Part shown: one piece after another, positions 33,176 through 43,152 of the stretch
Position numbering within the stretch: the first letter of the stretch is position 1
Layout of the letters: every line of letters starts with the position of its first letter
Assembly: GCF_020509005.1 (NCBI RefSeq)
Contig: NC_063013.1
Coordinates: 1,550,001-1,614,000, forward strand
Length of the DNA stretch: 64,000 bases
Source: Fulvia fulva
Lineage: Eukaryota > Ascomycota > Dothideomycetes > Mycosphaerellales > Mycosphaerellaceae
Reading direction: 5' to 3'
Position numbers and translations under genes: made by a program
Notes under the pieces: model-generated
What the model saw: the letters and a program-made list of their open reading frames with translations, nothing else
Told to the model about the DNA's origin: nothing
Databases searched by the model: none

Positions 33176-33758
33176 TGGGTGAGACCTCCGAAACTTCGCA
33201 TCCGAGCGTCGTCCAGGTTGTTGAAGTCAATCCTCCTCCTCTTCCCCCCTTCTCCCAAATCCGCAAAACTTCTTCTTTTCCACCTTGTGTGGCTCCGCTT
33301 CTTTTCACCTCGGGTCGTCCTCCCTGGGGTCCTCTTCTCTCTCTGCTCATGTCCTCCCACGGACCGCTGAGTATGGGATTGAGGGGTGCTGGACTGGAAA
33401 GTGTAAGCCGCGTACGCGCAACTGGAAGGTTCGGTAGATGTCGGTCGATGGCAGACACCTTCTCGTGGTGACCGGCGTGAGTACTCCTTCGGGACGAAAC
33501 CAAGAGTCGATGATTCCCTTTGGGATGAGACTATTCGCTGCCAAACAGATAAGTACATACTTGCAAGCAATTAATCGTCTTTCGTTCATGCATTTGCCAT
33601 GGCTGTCATTGCCTCACGTCAGGAGTCGTCTGCTGTGAAACGCTCGTCCTGTGGTCTATCTACAATGTCTGCTCACTTGCTTCATGTGTCATCGTCCGCT
33701 GTCATTCATAGTGCGTCAATCGCCACATACCTCCCTATCGCTCCATCATTACAAACAT
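33176..33758. other. Intergenic, no gene seen
   Basis: Follows the minisatellite. Contains a CT-rich tract (CCTCCTCCTCTTCCCCCCTT around 33232-33252). Nothing else is supported. Confidence 0.4.
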
Positions 33759-35600
33759 CTAATCGACCTCCAAGTCCTCACTGCCTGCGATGCTATCCAT
33801 CCAGCGACGAAGGAAGAATGGCAATGGGCGGTAAGCTGTGAAAGTTTTGAGCAAGCCTCCGATGGAGAAGGACTCGTTGGCGTATGGAACAGCTTGAGTG
33901 TTCTGAACCTCCGACTGGTGCTCTTCAACACCTTGGATGTCTCGATAAGCTTGTCCCGCGTCATCGGGATGCTCTGGTGGTTCAGAGATCTCTGCTGGGT
34001 TGTGGCCTGTAGTAGCGTGGCAGTCAGTCTCGGCCACGGCGTCGTCCTTGATCTCTGGCTCCTTCTTGACCACCTCTGACCACAGCTTAGCGACCGTGTC
34101 AATCTCAGGAGCAGTCGTCTCCGAAGGCAAAACTGACGAAGCCTGCTCATCAGCCGCGGCAGGTTGAACAACGACGTCTTCGAAAGTCGATACTGAACTC
34201 TCGGCAAGATCCTCTCGTTTCTCTTCGATCGTTTCGCGATGATCGCCAGCGATGTTGTCCAACTTCTGCTCTGCGTGGATCCACTCTGGGTTCAGCACGG
34301 CGAGAGCCTGTGGTCCCTTGCTGAAGCCAAAGATGTACTTAGCTTTCTCTTCCCACACCTCGACATCCTCGTTCTCGAACGGACGCTCTTGGATAGCGAC
34401 CTTCTCCTGGACGTAATCGATGCCCAGCTCGTGAGCACCTTCGTGGTAGTCGTGGCAGCCACTCCGATTGCTCTCGATGCGCTGCTCCGGGGCATACTTC
34501 TTGATGTACTGCTGAAGCTGACCGATACGACGAGTCTTCTCAGTCGCGAATCGCTCCTTGCGTTCCTGATCGTGTAGAGAGAGGTTGGTAATTCGACCCT
34601 TAGTAAGCTGGTGGTCGTAGTTGGCACTGACGTGACTGCTGGAAGTTCCCAGAGTGATGTCGGCCTTCTCATTGCTGTCCGGTAGCCTGTCCCCACTACG
34701 CTGCTTTCTGTCGGCAAGGCGTTCCTGTTTGTGGTGATCCCTGGCGGCGTCTTGCTTTGCGATCTTCTTGATCCGTCCCTGCCGAGGAGTGGGACGTGAA
34801 GTACAGTCGGTGATCGCTTTGGACTTCTTCGCACCGTAGAAGTCGAGTTTGCGGAGCTTGTCGGGAGGATTGAAGGGGAGTAAGGGATGCTTCTTGACAA
34901 ATTCCTCACGCTTCTGATATGAGATTCTTCGAAGCTCGTCTGTCTTCTCTCGCTTCTCGTACGTGTCATCTGTATCCGCTAGTATGCGTGCCTCCCGCAA
35001 AGCAGTGTAGTGCTCGAGTGTGTCCAGAGCCTCGAGATGCTGTCTTGGATTTGCTCCGTATCTGCTTGCAGCCTTCCTTGCTTGCAGCAGCGCTACCTTC
35101 TTCTTCCTCAACTCTGCCTTGGCTGCAGCAACATCGTTCTTGTAAGCGTACAGCTCTCTCAAGCGAGCCTGCTTCACTTCACGTCTGAGGTGGTACTCGG
35201 CCACAGCCGCTTTCTGTGCTTGTAGTGCCGCCACTTGTGCCTCTCGTCTCCTTCTTAATCTCTCCTTGAAAGGCAGATCGGCGACCTTCGGCACCTGAAC
35301 CTTGGCATCCTCTCCAGTAGCAACACTCGGATCCTTGTTGTCGACCGATGTGGCCGACATAATGAGCTCGTAGGCATCTTTGACTCGCTGGAAGAGTCGA
35401 GTGTGTAGCTCTTTCGTACCTGCGTTCTGGCATTTGTCCGGATGGAGACAAAGTGCCAGTGCGCGGTAGGCGGCCTTGGCCTCAGCTACTGTTGATGGTA
35501 CTGACCCATCCGAGAGCCCGAGTATGTCGCGCGGGTCTTGTTGCTCAACCTGGAAGTAGAGTGCTACTAAGGATTTGGTAAAGATGTGGTCTGCCGACAT
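33759..35600 (-). CDS. J-domain (DnaJ-type) protein
   Basis: Hsp70 co-chaperone of unknown partner. A single exon from MSADHIFTKSLVAL (35600) codes 613 residues. The frame stays open 79 codons upstream, but that part is low-complexity Thr and Gln and reads as leader. The J domain covers about residues 20-85: PRDILGLSDGS, AEAKAAYRALALCLHPDKCQ with the HPD triad, and RLFQRVKDAYELIMSA. A long basic coiled coil follows (FKERLRRRREAQVAALQAQK, then AAAKAELRKKKVALLQARKA). The C-terminal half is charged and disordered, ending in RPLPFFLRRWMDS. No signal peptide or membrane span. Confidence 0.85.
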   Translation of the reverse strand: MSADHIFTKSLVALYFQVEQQDPRDILGLSDGSVPSTVAEAKAAYRALALCLHPDKCQNAGTKELHTRLFQRVKDAYELIMSATSVDNKDPSVATGEDAKVQVPKVADLPFKERLRRRREAQVAALQAQKAAVAEYHLRREVKQARLRELYAYKNDVAAAKAELRKKKVALLQARKAASRYGANPRQHLEALDTLEHYTALREARILADTDDTYEKREKTDELRRISYQKREEFVKKHPLLPFNPPDKLRKLDFYGAKKSKAITDCTSRPTPRQGRIKKIAKQDAARDHHKQERLADRKQRSGDRLPDSNEKADITLGTSSSHVSANYDHQLTKGRITNLSLHDQERKERFATEKTRRIGQLQQYIKKYAPEQRIESNRSGCHDYHEGAHELGIDYVQEKVAIQERPFENEDVEVWEEKAKYIFGFSKGPQALAVLNPEWIHAEQKLDNIAGDHRETIEEKREDLAESSVSTFEDVVVQPAAADEQASSVLPSETTAPEIDTVAKLWSEVVKKEPEIKDDAVAETDCHATTGHNPAEISEPPEHPDDAGQAYRDIQGVEEHQSEVQNTQAVPYANESFSIGGLLKTFTAYRPLPFFLRRWMDSIAGSEDLEVD

Positions 35601-36248
35601 GTTGGTCGCGTCGGAGCCGGGAGAGAAGGGGCGGTGGTGAGTGTATGTGCGTGTTGTGGTACTGTGAGATGTGGAGGTGGTGGTCAACTGCAGTTGTAAG
35701 GTGGTGCAGGTGGTGCAGGTGGTGATGTTTTGTTGATGTTTGTCACAAATGAGAGCGAGATCAAGAAAGGCAAGGGAACTTACCAGAATCGTGTCTTTGC
35801 GCGAGTCCAAATTCTGTTCTCGTTTATCTTTGTCCATTCACTTTCATCATGTGAAATCCTCTCAATCACATCAATATTAGAACTCTGCGTCCCATTCACT
35901 TGGGACTTCCTCGTCTCGATCAGAGGTCGCCTCTTCGCGACAAAAAGCACTTCACCCAGTTGCAAAGGAGGTTGGACGAATGTTTCGCCTGTCGATCAGA
36001 ACTGTCGGCAGCATGCCTCGACAGTCGCAGCGGAATAATCAGCTAGCTTCGTCACGTCAAGAAGAAAGAGAGGTTTGACGATGAAAATCGGGGCATGAGA
36101 TTAGTGATTAGCATTATCTTCAAACTCTGGTTCACACTTCATCTTCTCGTCAAACATTCCTCAATGAGTAGCCAGCGTTCCTCAACGTACACAGACTGAT
36201 CGTCACCATTGCTTGGCTGTCAGACGTGCGGTAAAGCTGACTTCAAGC
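35601..36248. other. Intergenic, no gene seen
   Basis: Upstream of the J-domain gene on the minus strand and downstream of the tail-anchored gene. It includes a GGTGGTGCAGGTGGTGCAGG-type short repeat near 35700-35720. Confidence 0.4.
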
Positions 36249-36782
36249 TCAAGCAAGATACCCAACAGTAAGCGCGACAAACCCAAGCGTCAAAGCCACC
36301 GCAGATGCCATCGAAAGCTGTCGTCCCGAAGCCTGCGAAGTCGAAGTTGCCGAAGCAGCCGAAGCACTACTCGAACTCGCCCCAGCAGCCCTGCTAGTAG
36401 TCTGCGACCTCGACGTCGTCGGTGCTGCATCCGATCCTGTGATCGGGGTAAATGCAGGTACAGTGCTGCCGCTAACCGTGCTGATGCCGTTCATGGCGCT
36501 TCCATCCGTGGCAAGGTATCCTCCAGGTATGGATCCAGAGGAAACGTAGTAAGTGTTGCCGTCTGCGAGAGTAGTTTCTTGTGCGTTCGCGGCGGATGCT
36601 GTGAGGAGGTACTCTGCACTTCCATCATTGTAGCCGACGAAATTGGTTGCGCCGTTGTTCAGGACTTGGCCGACGACCGCGACGGCTGTGGTGCTGCTGT
36701 CGTCGAGGACGAATGTTGCGGTGTAGGGGACCATGGCTCCTCCTGGGTATGAGCCTGCGGCCATGGCAGTGGTTGAAGACAT
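36249..36782 (-). CDS. Ser/Ala-rich protein with C-terminal hydrophobic tail
   Basis: Family unknown. A single exon of 177 residues. The N-terminal half (ATFVLDDSSTTAVAVVGQVL; NTYYVSSGSIPGGYLATDGS) looks like short beta strands. Residues about 120-155 are a Ser, Thr and Ala mucin-like stalk. The end is SMASAVALTLGFVALTVGYL-A, a hydrophobic tail of the kind seen in GPI-anchored proteins. However, no N-terminal signal peptide is present and I see no upstream exon that could supply one, so it may be tail-anchored instead. Confidence 0.6.
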   Translation of the reverse strand: MSSTTAMAAGSYPGGAMVPYTATFVLDDSSTTAVAVVGQVLNNGATNFVGYNDGSAEYLLTASAANAQETTLADGNTYYVSSGSIPGGYLATDGSAMNGISTVSGSTVPAFTPITGSDAAPTTSRSQTTSRAAGASSSSASAASATSTSQASGRQLSMASAVALTLGFVALTVGYLA

Positions 36783-37031
36783 GTTTGGTGGTGATTTTGA
36801 TGAGTGCTGTATGTTGGCGTGATGATGTCTTTGTTGATGGTGATGAAGTCGTTCCAGACGCGAGGTGAGGTGAAGCGCGCCTTGATGTATTCTGTTCCTG
36901 GCGCGCTATTCGATCCTTCCGCGGCACAGCGAAGCTTTGTGGCTGCCTCGACCCAATCTCCACCGCTCGTCGCAAGCGGCTTGCCGCACAGCCGAGGAAT
37001 GTGGGTCTATACCACAACCTTCCATGCCGGA

Positions 37032-38685
37032 CTATGCGACAGAGAGGTATCGCGCAGATCTCTCCTGCACCGACGCATTCGAAAGAGCTTTGCGATCGAT
37101 TTTCCCATGCGCTGTGCGTGGTATGCCGTCACAGAAGGTGACTCCACCGGTCGGCGCCTTCCACGCAGAAACCCGCGACGCCACGAAATCGACCACGTCC
37201 TGAGCCGACAATGTATCGTCCTTGGATACGACATAGGCCATGACTTCAAGATCGCCGACCTTCCGTCGTCCGTCTGTCGAGGTCACGGTTGTATCTGTCA
37301 ATGCAGGGTGCTTCAACAGCTCTGCTTCGACTTCAGCAGGCGCTACCTCCTCGGAGCCAACCTTGAAGATCTCCTTGTAGCGGCCAGTGATCCTCAGCTG
37401 TTGATGCACCGACGAAAAGACACCTTTATCTCCCGTGCGGAACCACACGCCGTCTTTCCTTGTCACAAAAGTCGTCTTGGTCGCTTCAGGATTATTTGCA
37501 TACCCACTGAAAACTGTCGGACCGCGGGCACAGATCTCCCCTTCCTTATTAACACCCACTTCTTCCAGCGTCTCAGGGTCAACAACGATGACCTCGATAT
37601 CCGGCATCTGACCACCAACATGGTCTGCAACATAAGTCATTCTCGGCACAAGGCTCGCCAAAGTCCACGCTTCCGTCGATCCATACGAGATCGTAACATG
37701 TGCATCGTCCCGCAACACTGCTTTGAGAGCCTTGACAGTGCTGTCCCGGCACAGACTCCCTCCAATCCTGGCTCCTCGAAACGACCTCAGCGCCTGCTTG
37801 TCCCGAGCGCCACTCTGAACAACTTCCGCCAAGTCCTCTGCCAGTCGGGGATGTAGAATCATGTCTGTTATGCCGTACTTCTCGACATAGTCGATGGTCG
37901 TCGCCGCATCCGGCTTTGCGGTTATGTACGCTACCACACGCCCTGTCACGGCTCTTACGTGGGTGAGCACACCAGTGGCATGGTACATGGCGATGACCTG
38001 GAGTTGCCGAACGTCGCCGCCAGGTATGACCTTGGACGATTGCTGAATCCGAGCTATGGAACACGCGTGCGAGATCTCGGCGGCCTTTGGAGTTCCAGTG
38101 CTGCCGCTGGTCAAGAATCTGAAGCATGTCTGCTCTCCTCCGATTGAGGCATCGAATTGCTCCTTTGTCGAGGGCTCCTCAGTCCGAAGCAACGCACTGA
38201 AGGAGTCCTCAACACCGCTGTACAGTTCTGCGGCATCGAATGCGAGCACATGTGATTCTAGGAGGCCCACAGCGGCGAAAGCAGCATGAGCCTGCTCAAG
38301 CAATCGAGGCTCGGCGAATATCCACTTCACATCTGCAGCTTTCAGATGTCCCTCAAGCTCAGCAACCTTGCTCTCGAACGGCAAGCCGATGAAAATGCCA
38401 CCGGCGAGGACGACTGCGTCCGCAAAGATGTAGTAGCAGACATCATTGCGGCTCATAAGTGCCACACACTCCGACTTTTTGAGACCTAGGTGCCGAAGTC
38501 CGGCAGCCAGTCTTTGTACCATCGAGTAATACTGCCGCCATGTCACTGTCCGGTCCGGGTTCTCGGCATCGATGAAGATCTGGCACTGTTAGCATTCCTA
38601 TCCCTAAGTTGCAACGCAGATGCTCTCTTACAATTGCTTCCGGATCCGCTGGACGCTGCTCATGCAGAAACCTGATGTAGTTCAT
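37032..38685 (-). CDS. AMP-forming acyl-CoA ligase (ANL superfamily)
   Basis: Activates a carboxylic acid with ATP and transfers it to CoA or a carrier; the substrate is unknown. Exons 38685-38632 and 38585-37032 (46-nt intron, GTAAGA donor, AACAG acceptor) give 535 residues. The adenylation P-loop FLTSGSTGTPKAAE lies at about residues 174-187, ISYGSTEAWTLASL is motif A5, FRTGDKGVFS the hinge-side motif with its Asp, RYKEIFKVGSEEVAP the hinge motif and HGKIDRKAL holds the catalytic Lys. All core motifs are present. No carrier domain and no clear peroxisomal tail (ends YLSVA). It is the first of a minus-strand series with a P450 and a transporter. Confidence 0.87.
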
Positions 38686-39311
38686 GATGTCGAATCACTG
38701 CTGCTGCGAAGATGTCTACTGGGCTCTAGTTAGCGAGGTGAGGGAAGAACACTACGGATATTCCGCGAATGACCTGCTGACGTCTGACAAAAACTACTCA
38801 CGCTCGCCAGGAATCGACCGTCCTGACACCGCCGGGCACGTCAACCATTCTTTATGCTTAAAGCAGTCAATGCTCGGTTGTCGGTCAGCTGGTATGACAA
38901 TCGCACGCCGATTACCCGCGCTGCCGGTCATCATGACACGATAGGCCTGCAGGCGTGACCTGACTTGTGAACGCCGTTCGTTTGGTGCCAACTCACAGCA
39001 TCGGTAACATCCACGGATAGCATGGTTGTTTGGCAAAGTTTGAGCTTGCCAGGCCGGAGAGCCGATGACGGATGTCACGTGTGGCAGAAATTGACTCAAG
39101 GTGAGGTGATGTATGTCGATTCAGCTGGGGTAGGGCAGTCCGGAGCCTCTGTGGTATACTGTGATCAGGGCCTATGTGTGAATTACGATGTCGAACAACC
39201 CAGGGTGCTCTGCTTCATGCGCAGTTGCTACGGTGCGGTGTTGCTTTCGGGGCCTTCAAAAGAAGAATCTCTTGTAGGAGCACTGCTAGGAATCAATCAT
39301 ACCCTCGTAAG
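38686..39311. other. Intergenic, no gene seen
   Basis: Promoter side of the ligase gene and 3' flank of the DUF2235 relic. No supported frame. Confidence 0.4.
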
Positions 39312-40059
39312 CTATTGCAACTGCAAGAACTGGTTCACACCCTGCCAGCTGTCCGTCAGCACTTTCTCGAATCCCTCCCGCCTGATCGTGTCTTCCACAA
39401 TGTAAGTCTTGCCATCCTTCGTAACCCATTTCGGTGCTTTCGCCCACTTTGGATCGATCTGTGCACCGGGCGTGTCTTTGCCAGCCTCGAGATAGTCCCA
39501 ATTGGCGAGAGCCTGCGGTCGATACTTTCCCTCTCCAACCTTCTGGTCCGCACTCCTGGCCAAGCTAGTGCCATTTTCAATGCGATACCGGACGCTTGGA
39601 TGGATGAACTCGCAAGTGTTCAGAAGCTTCTCTGGTAGCTGGTTGCCAGTTTTGGGGTCAGTGAGGTGGTACTCTCCCGGTGTACGGGTGGCGGTGCCTT
39701 GCAGCATATTCAGGAAGCCAGTACTATTGTCCTGAATCAAGCCTAGGCCCCAGCCTTGACCGGCTAGTGGTGTGCCTTTCTCCTGGTAGAACTTCTGGTT
39801 CTGTGTGACCTGCCAGGCCAAGTATGGTCTGTCGAAGTCGAGGTGCTTCGAGAGCTGCTCCATCATCCAAGCTAGTGTGATATCTGAGATGGAGGTGTCC
39901 TTGTAGCCGCCGCCAACGTTAGTGTGGACGCCTGCGAACTGAAAGGTAAGGTATGTTAGCCTCAGTGTCTCAAAAATTGGGCGACAGAAGCCATGAGCGC
40001 ATAAGGGTTTCAGGAGTCTCATCAAGGCTTCTGTACCTGACCTTACTCACCCAATTTTG
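39312..40059 (-). pseudogene. DUF2235 hydrolase relic, C-terminal part only
   Basis: Resembles the C-terminal half of DUF2235 (Tle1-like phospholipase) alpha/beta hydrolases: FAGVHTNVGGGYKD with the conserved Asp, then ITLAWMMEQLSKHLDFD and a final SVRYRIEN strand with EFIHPSVR supplying the likely catalytic His. The coding part is 39938-39312, 208 residues to the stop. The splice acceptor CTTTCAG before 39938 is intact, and a 9-nt exon (40051-40059, coding QNW between TTGCAG and GTGAGT) fits the family sequence W-FAGVH. Beyond that the upstream sequence has no nucleophile motif (GxSRG) or any of the first 150 or so residues. It is therefore a 5'-truncated copy. Confidence 0.7.
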
Positions 40060-40930
40060 CTGCAAGAAAAAGAGTGTTAGCTACAGGTCAAGAGTACGTG
40101 GCAATGTTATGGAGCATGATATGGGCAGTCAGCTGAAGCGCGTCGGGCAGTATGTTTTGATCAAATCGCGACGCCTGTACCGCTTTAGGTGCATGCTCAG
40201 CTCGTGGCAGTCGCGTGTCTCTGTGCGTGGCTTGCAGCAACGCTGGCCAGAGCGACGCCGTGCGTACGGGGAGACCGCATGGTTCCAAGGAGTGGCTTAG
40301 TCACTTCGATAGAGCCGTGTAGGGCACCGGGCCGCGCAAGGGAGGCGCAATGTGGAGATGTTTCTGTCCGGAGATCTAGCTCAGGCCGGCACGCCTTGGC
40401 GACATGAAGAGCCTAGAGTTAAAAGGGTCTGAGCCTCTCTTCTCAACCCAGCAGTCTTCCCTCCAAGCATCAGACTCCATATCTTGTCTTGAATCGCGCG
40501 CTCAACAAGGTTGGCCTACAACGACTCGAGACCCTCCAGGGTCTTGATAGGGAAGTGCTCCGGTACTGGCAGTCGTTGAAGCGTCGTAGCGGTCCACAAC
40601 GGTCACTGGGCTGTGTCGCCGGAATTGAAGCATTATATATCTCGGCCTTGGTGATCCCCACCTCGGTGGTTCAATCAAACGTCTACTGATCCGCAGTGGT
40701 TCTAGTGTTCGACTGTCCGTTGGTCTTGCATCTTGAGCGCTAGTTTGTTCCATATCTTTGGGCGCTGATTCACTTGGCTGCCTGGTATGGAACGACTGCC
40801 CCATGTGGGACATTCAGGGCTGCTGATCAGCGCGGCTCTTTAGACTGGAGACGAAGCCAACATGCACATTCATTTCGTTCTCAATGGATACATTTGTGAC
40901 GAATGCATGATGCAGCAAGGCATGCTCGTA
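40060..40930. other. Intergenic, missing 5' part of the DUF2235 gene
   Basis: No gene seen. This is where the lost N-terminal half of the DUF2235 gene would lie; no remnant of it is recognisable in any frame. Confidence 0.45.
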
Positions 40931-42677
40931 TCAATCAAGAAGTCGCTTCACTTTGATCTCACCCCTCAGCGACGGTAAGATCAACCCTCCGCACCACAGG
41001 CTTGTAGCTCGTTTCTCCGGATGCTCGACATCGTAGTGTAGTAAAATGTACGCTAAGACCATCTTGAACATGCAGCTGACCAAGAACCGACCGGGACTGC
41101 AGGAACATCGTCAGTACAGCAATCACCACATTATAGGGACGGTATCAACGTACCAAGCATGTCTCCCCGTGCTGAATACGAGGTACAAATCACTGCCCGC
41201 GACAGTCATACTAAGCTTCTTAAGCTGAAGTGCATCCCCGCCGTCCCTCAACATCTGTTCGCGCATCCGGTAAAATCTCAATGCATCGTACTCCATCGGT
41301 TCCTCATAAATATCAGTATCATGATGGCGGCTCCAGATGTCCCAGCCCAGAGTAGTCCCGCACGGAAATACATCCCCCGTCTCGGGATCCAGTAGTCCCT
41401 CCCGAGCTCTCACCTTCCGCCATGTTCCATGCGCAGTGATGGTGGAGAAGCGGAGACTCTCTTTGATGGCGGAGTCCATGCGATATAGCTCCCTGAGACA
41501 CTTTTGCGACCATGTCCCGTTGTACTTGTTGATGTACATCTCCTGTAGCTCGGCTCGGAGGATTTGCACGACGTCCTGGTCAGGAGGTGAACTAAAGATG
41601 TCGAAGAGGAGATTTGCTAGGGCGTGGTGGGTATTGGCACCGGCGGATAGTTCCAGAGAAAGTAATGTCAGTGACATGAACTCGGGTTCGAGAGCCTTCG
41701 GGTCGTTCTGGGCGGTGGCATGTCGAATGTGCCAGGTCAGGTAGTCGTCAGGCAGCTGGGCCAGCTTTTCAGTATCTTGCTTCGCTGCGGCCACCTCTGA
41801 GAGTCGGCTGTGAATGCGAGGAAGCAATTGGCTACGGGTGAACAGGTAATGCCATTTCGCCGGAAGTGTCAGGATTGTCCATCCAAGAATCGGCTTGAGA
41901 AGTCCTGGAATCAGGGGCTCAATCGCGACACAGGACCAGACGTGATCTGCAAAGGCGCGGAGACGATATCGCAATGCCTCGTTCCTGCAGAATGGTAGAC
42001 CTAGTGTCATACGGCTGATCAGCGCGTTCGTAACTCTGGATGAGCTCTTATACACGTTGATCGCCCTCCACTTGATGCCATCCGTGCCGCAAAGCTGGTC
42101 GACAGTATCCTGGACTTCATCCCACGCCTCGGGAACGAAGGTGGGCAACTTCTTCGGCAGACGTTTGTGAACGTAGGGGGTGTGATGGAATGGCTAAGGC
42201 ATATTGTGCACTGGGAAACTGTAATCGCAAACCGCGGCATCGTACAGACTATCGTCGATGTTGGTAGGATCTCCGGGCCGATCGTTGAACCAGTCCAGAC
42301 GATACTTGCTGTAGGGTACAATGACATACTGTCTGAAGTAATCGGCCATGATGTAGCTTCGGTTTTGTTTGGTATACTGCAGCCGTTAGTCTGACGTTCT
42401 ACCAACTTGTCTCATGACTTCGGGCTGACCTTCTTGTTGCCGAGTTCAAGCCATTGCTGAACCTTAGTCGCGCGGCTGACCTTTGTCCACGGGCGTGTCT
42501 TTTTCCCTACCCTATGATGCAAGTCAGAGCTCGCCCATCTGGAGGATAGTCCTCGTCGATACCTTGGAAAGTGTGCAGTAGTCGTAGAGGCAGTAGGAAG
42601 AAGATGAAAATTGCAAAGAGTCCAAGGGACAGGGCAGAACGGACTGGTCCATGATCGAGAAAGATGAGAAGCTCCAT
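40931..42677 (-). pseudogene. Cytochrome P450 with one in-frame amber codon
   Basis: Microsomal monooxygenase of unknown substrate. Exons 42677-42563, 42506-42430, 42376-41154 and 41096-40931 join without frame loss to 526 codons before the stop. The N-terminal anchor is LGLFAIFIFFLLPLRLL. The I-helix reads ELSAGANTHHA (Asn in place of the usual acid), the ExxR is IKESLRF, and the heme loop FSTGRHACPGRF is rebuilt exactly by the last splice. The only lesion is TAG at 42196-42194, codon 125, in NMP-stop-PFHHTPYV, within the conserved region before helix C. A single C-to-T change from CAG would explain it. No intron that removes it keeps the frame, except a 39-nt one with a poor donor. Elsewhere nothing is broken, so inactivation looks recent, or the stop is an error or is read through. 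Confidence 0.8.
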
Positions 42678-43152
42678 GCCTAACAATTGTGCGTGGGCTG
42701 TGCCAAAAACTCGGTGCAATGGAACTGTCAGCCGTACTTATATCTCTCGCGGTTCTGGCGGCGTTCACAGATCCCACTCTTGTAGATGTTTGCCTATTGC
42801 AGGCTCGAGACCACAACTGGTAGTGAGACACCATCTGGCTTCAAGCTGCTTGCGAGTCACAAAAAGCATTGGACGCCTTCTGTGAGATCGTGCAGAAGTA
42901 TACGCCACTCGATTCTCGTCACTTCCAACCGCTCAAGCCAAATGGAAGTCCGGTGTAGATCGTAGGGAATGCGCCTTCTCGAGATGCAAGCAACTCTGGC
43001 ATGGACCGAGCTTCTCCAGCTTTCGCGGCGTCCACAGCTTGCATTACGACTCCATCATCGTACGCTACGATGTTACAGATTAGCGCCGAGATTTCGTTGC
43101 AGATGCCCAGATCGAGCAGGAAGCAAGTGCCCTCCTCACACTACTCACACCG
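42678..43152. other. Intergenic, no gene seen
   Basis: Promoter of the P450 gene and 3' flank of the transporter gene. Confidence 0.4.

Noticed and set aside
32974..33570. 198-codon minus-strand frame
   Set aside because: Starts inside the 135-bp minisatellite, whose period is not a multiple of three; openness is not shared between copies.
36804..37856. 350-codon plus-strand open frame
   Set aside because: Antisense to the acyl-CoA ligase, whose motifs and splice are clear on the minus strand.
42196..42247. 52-nt intron (GTACGA to CTTAG) that would remove the P450 amber codon
   Set aside because: It shifts the following sequence out of the P450 frame.
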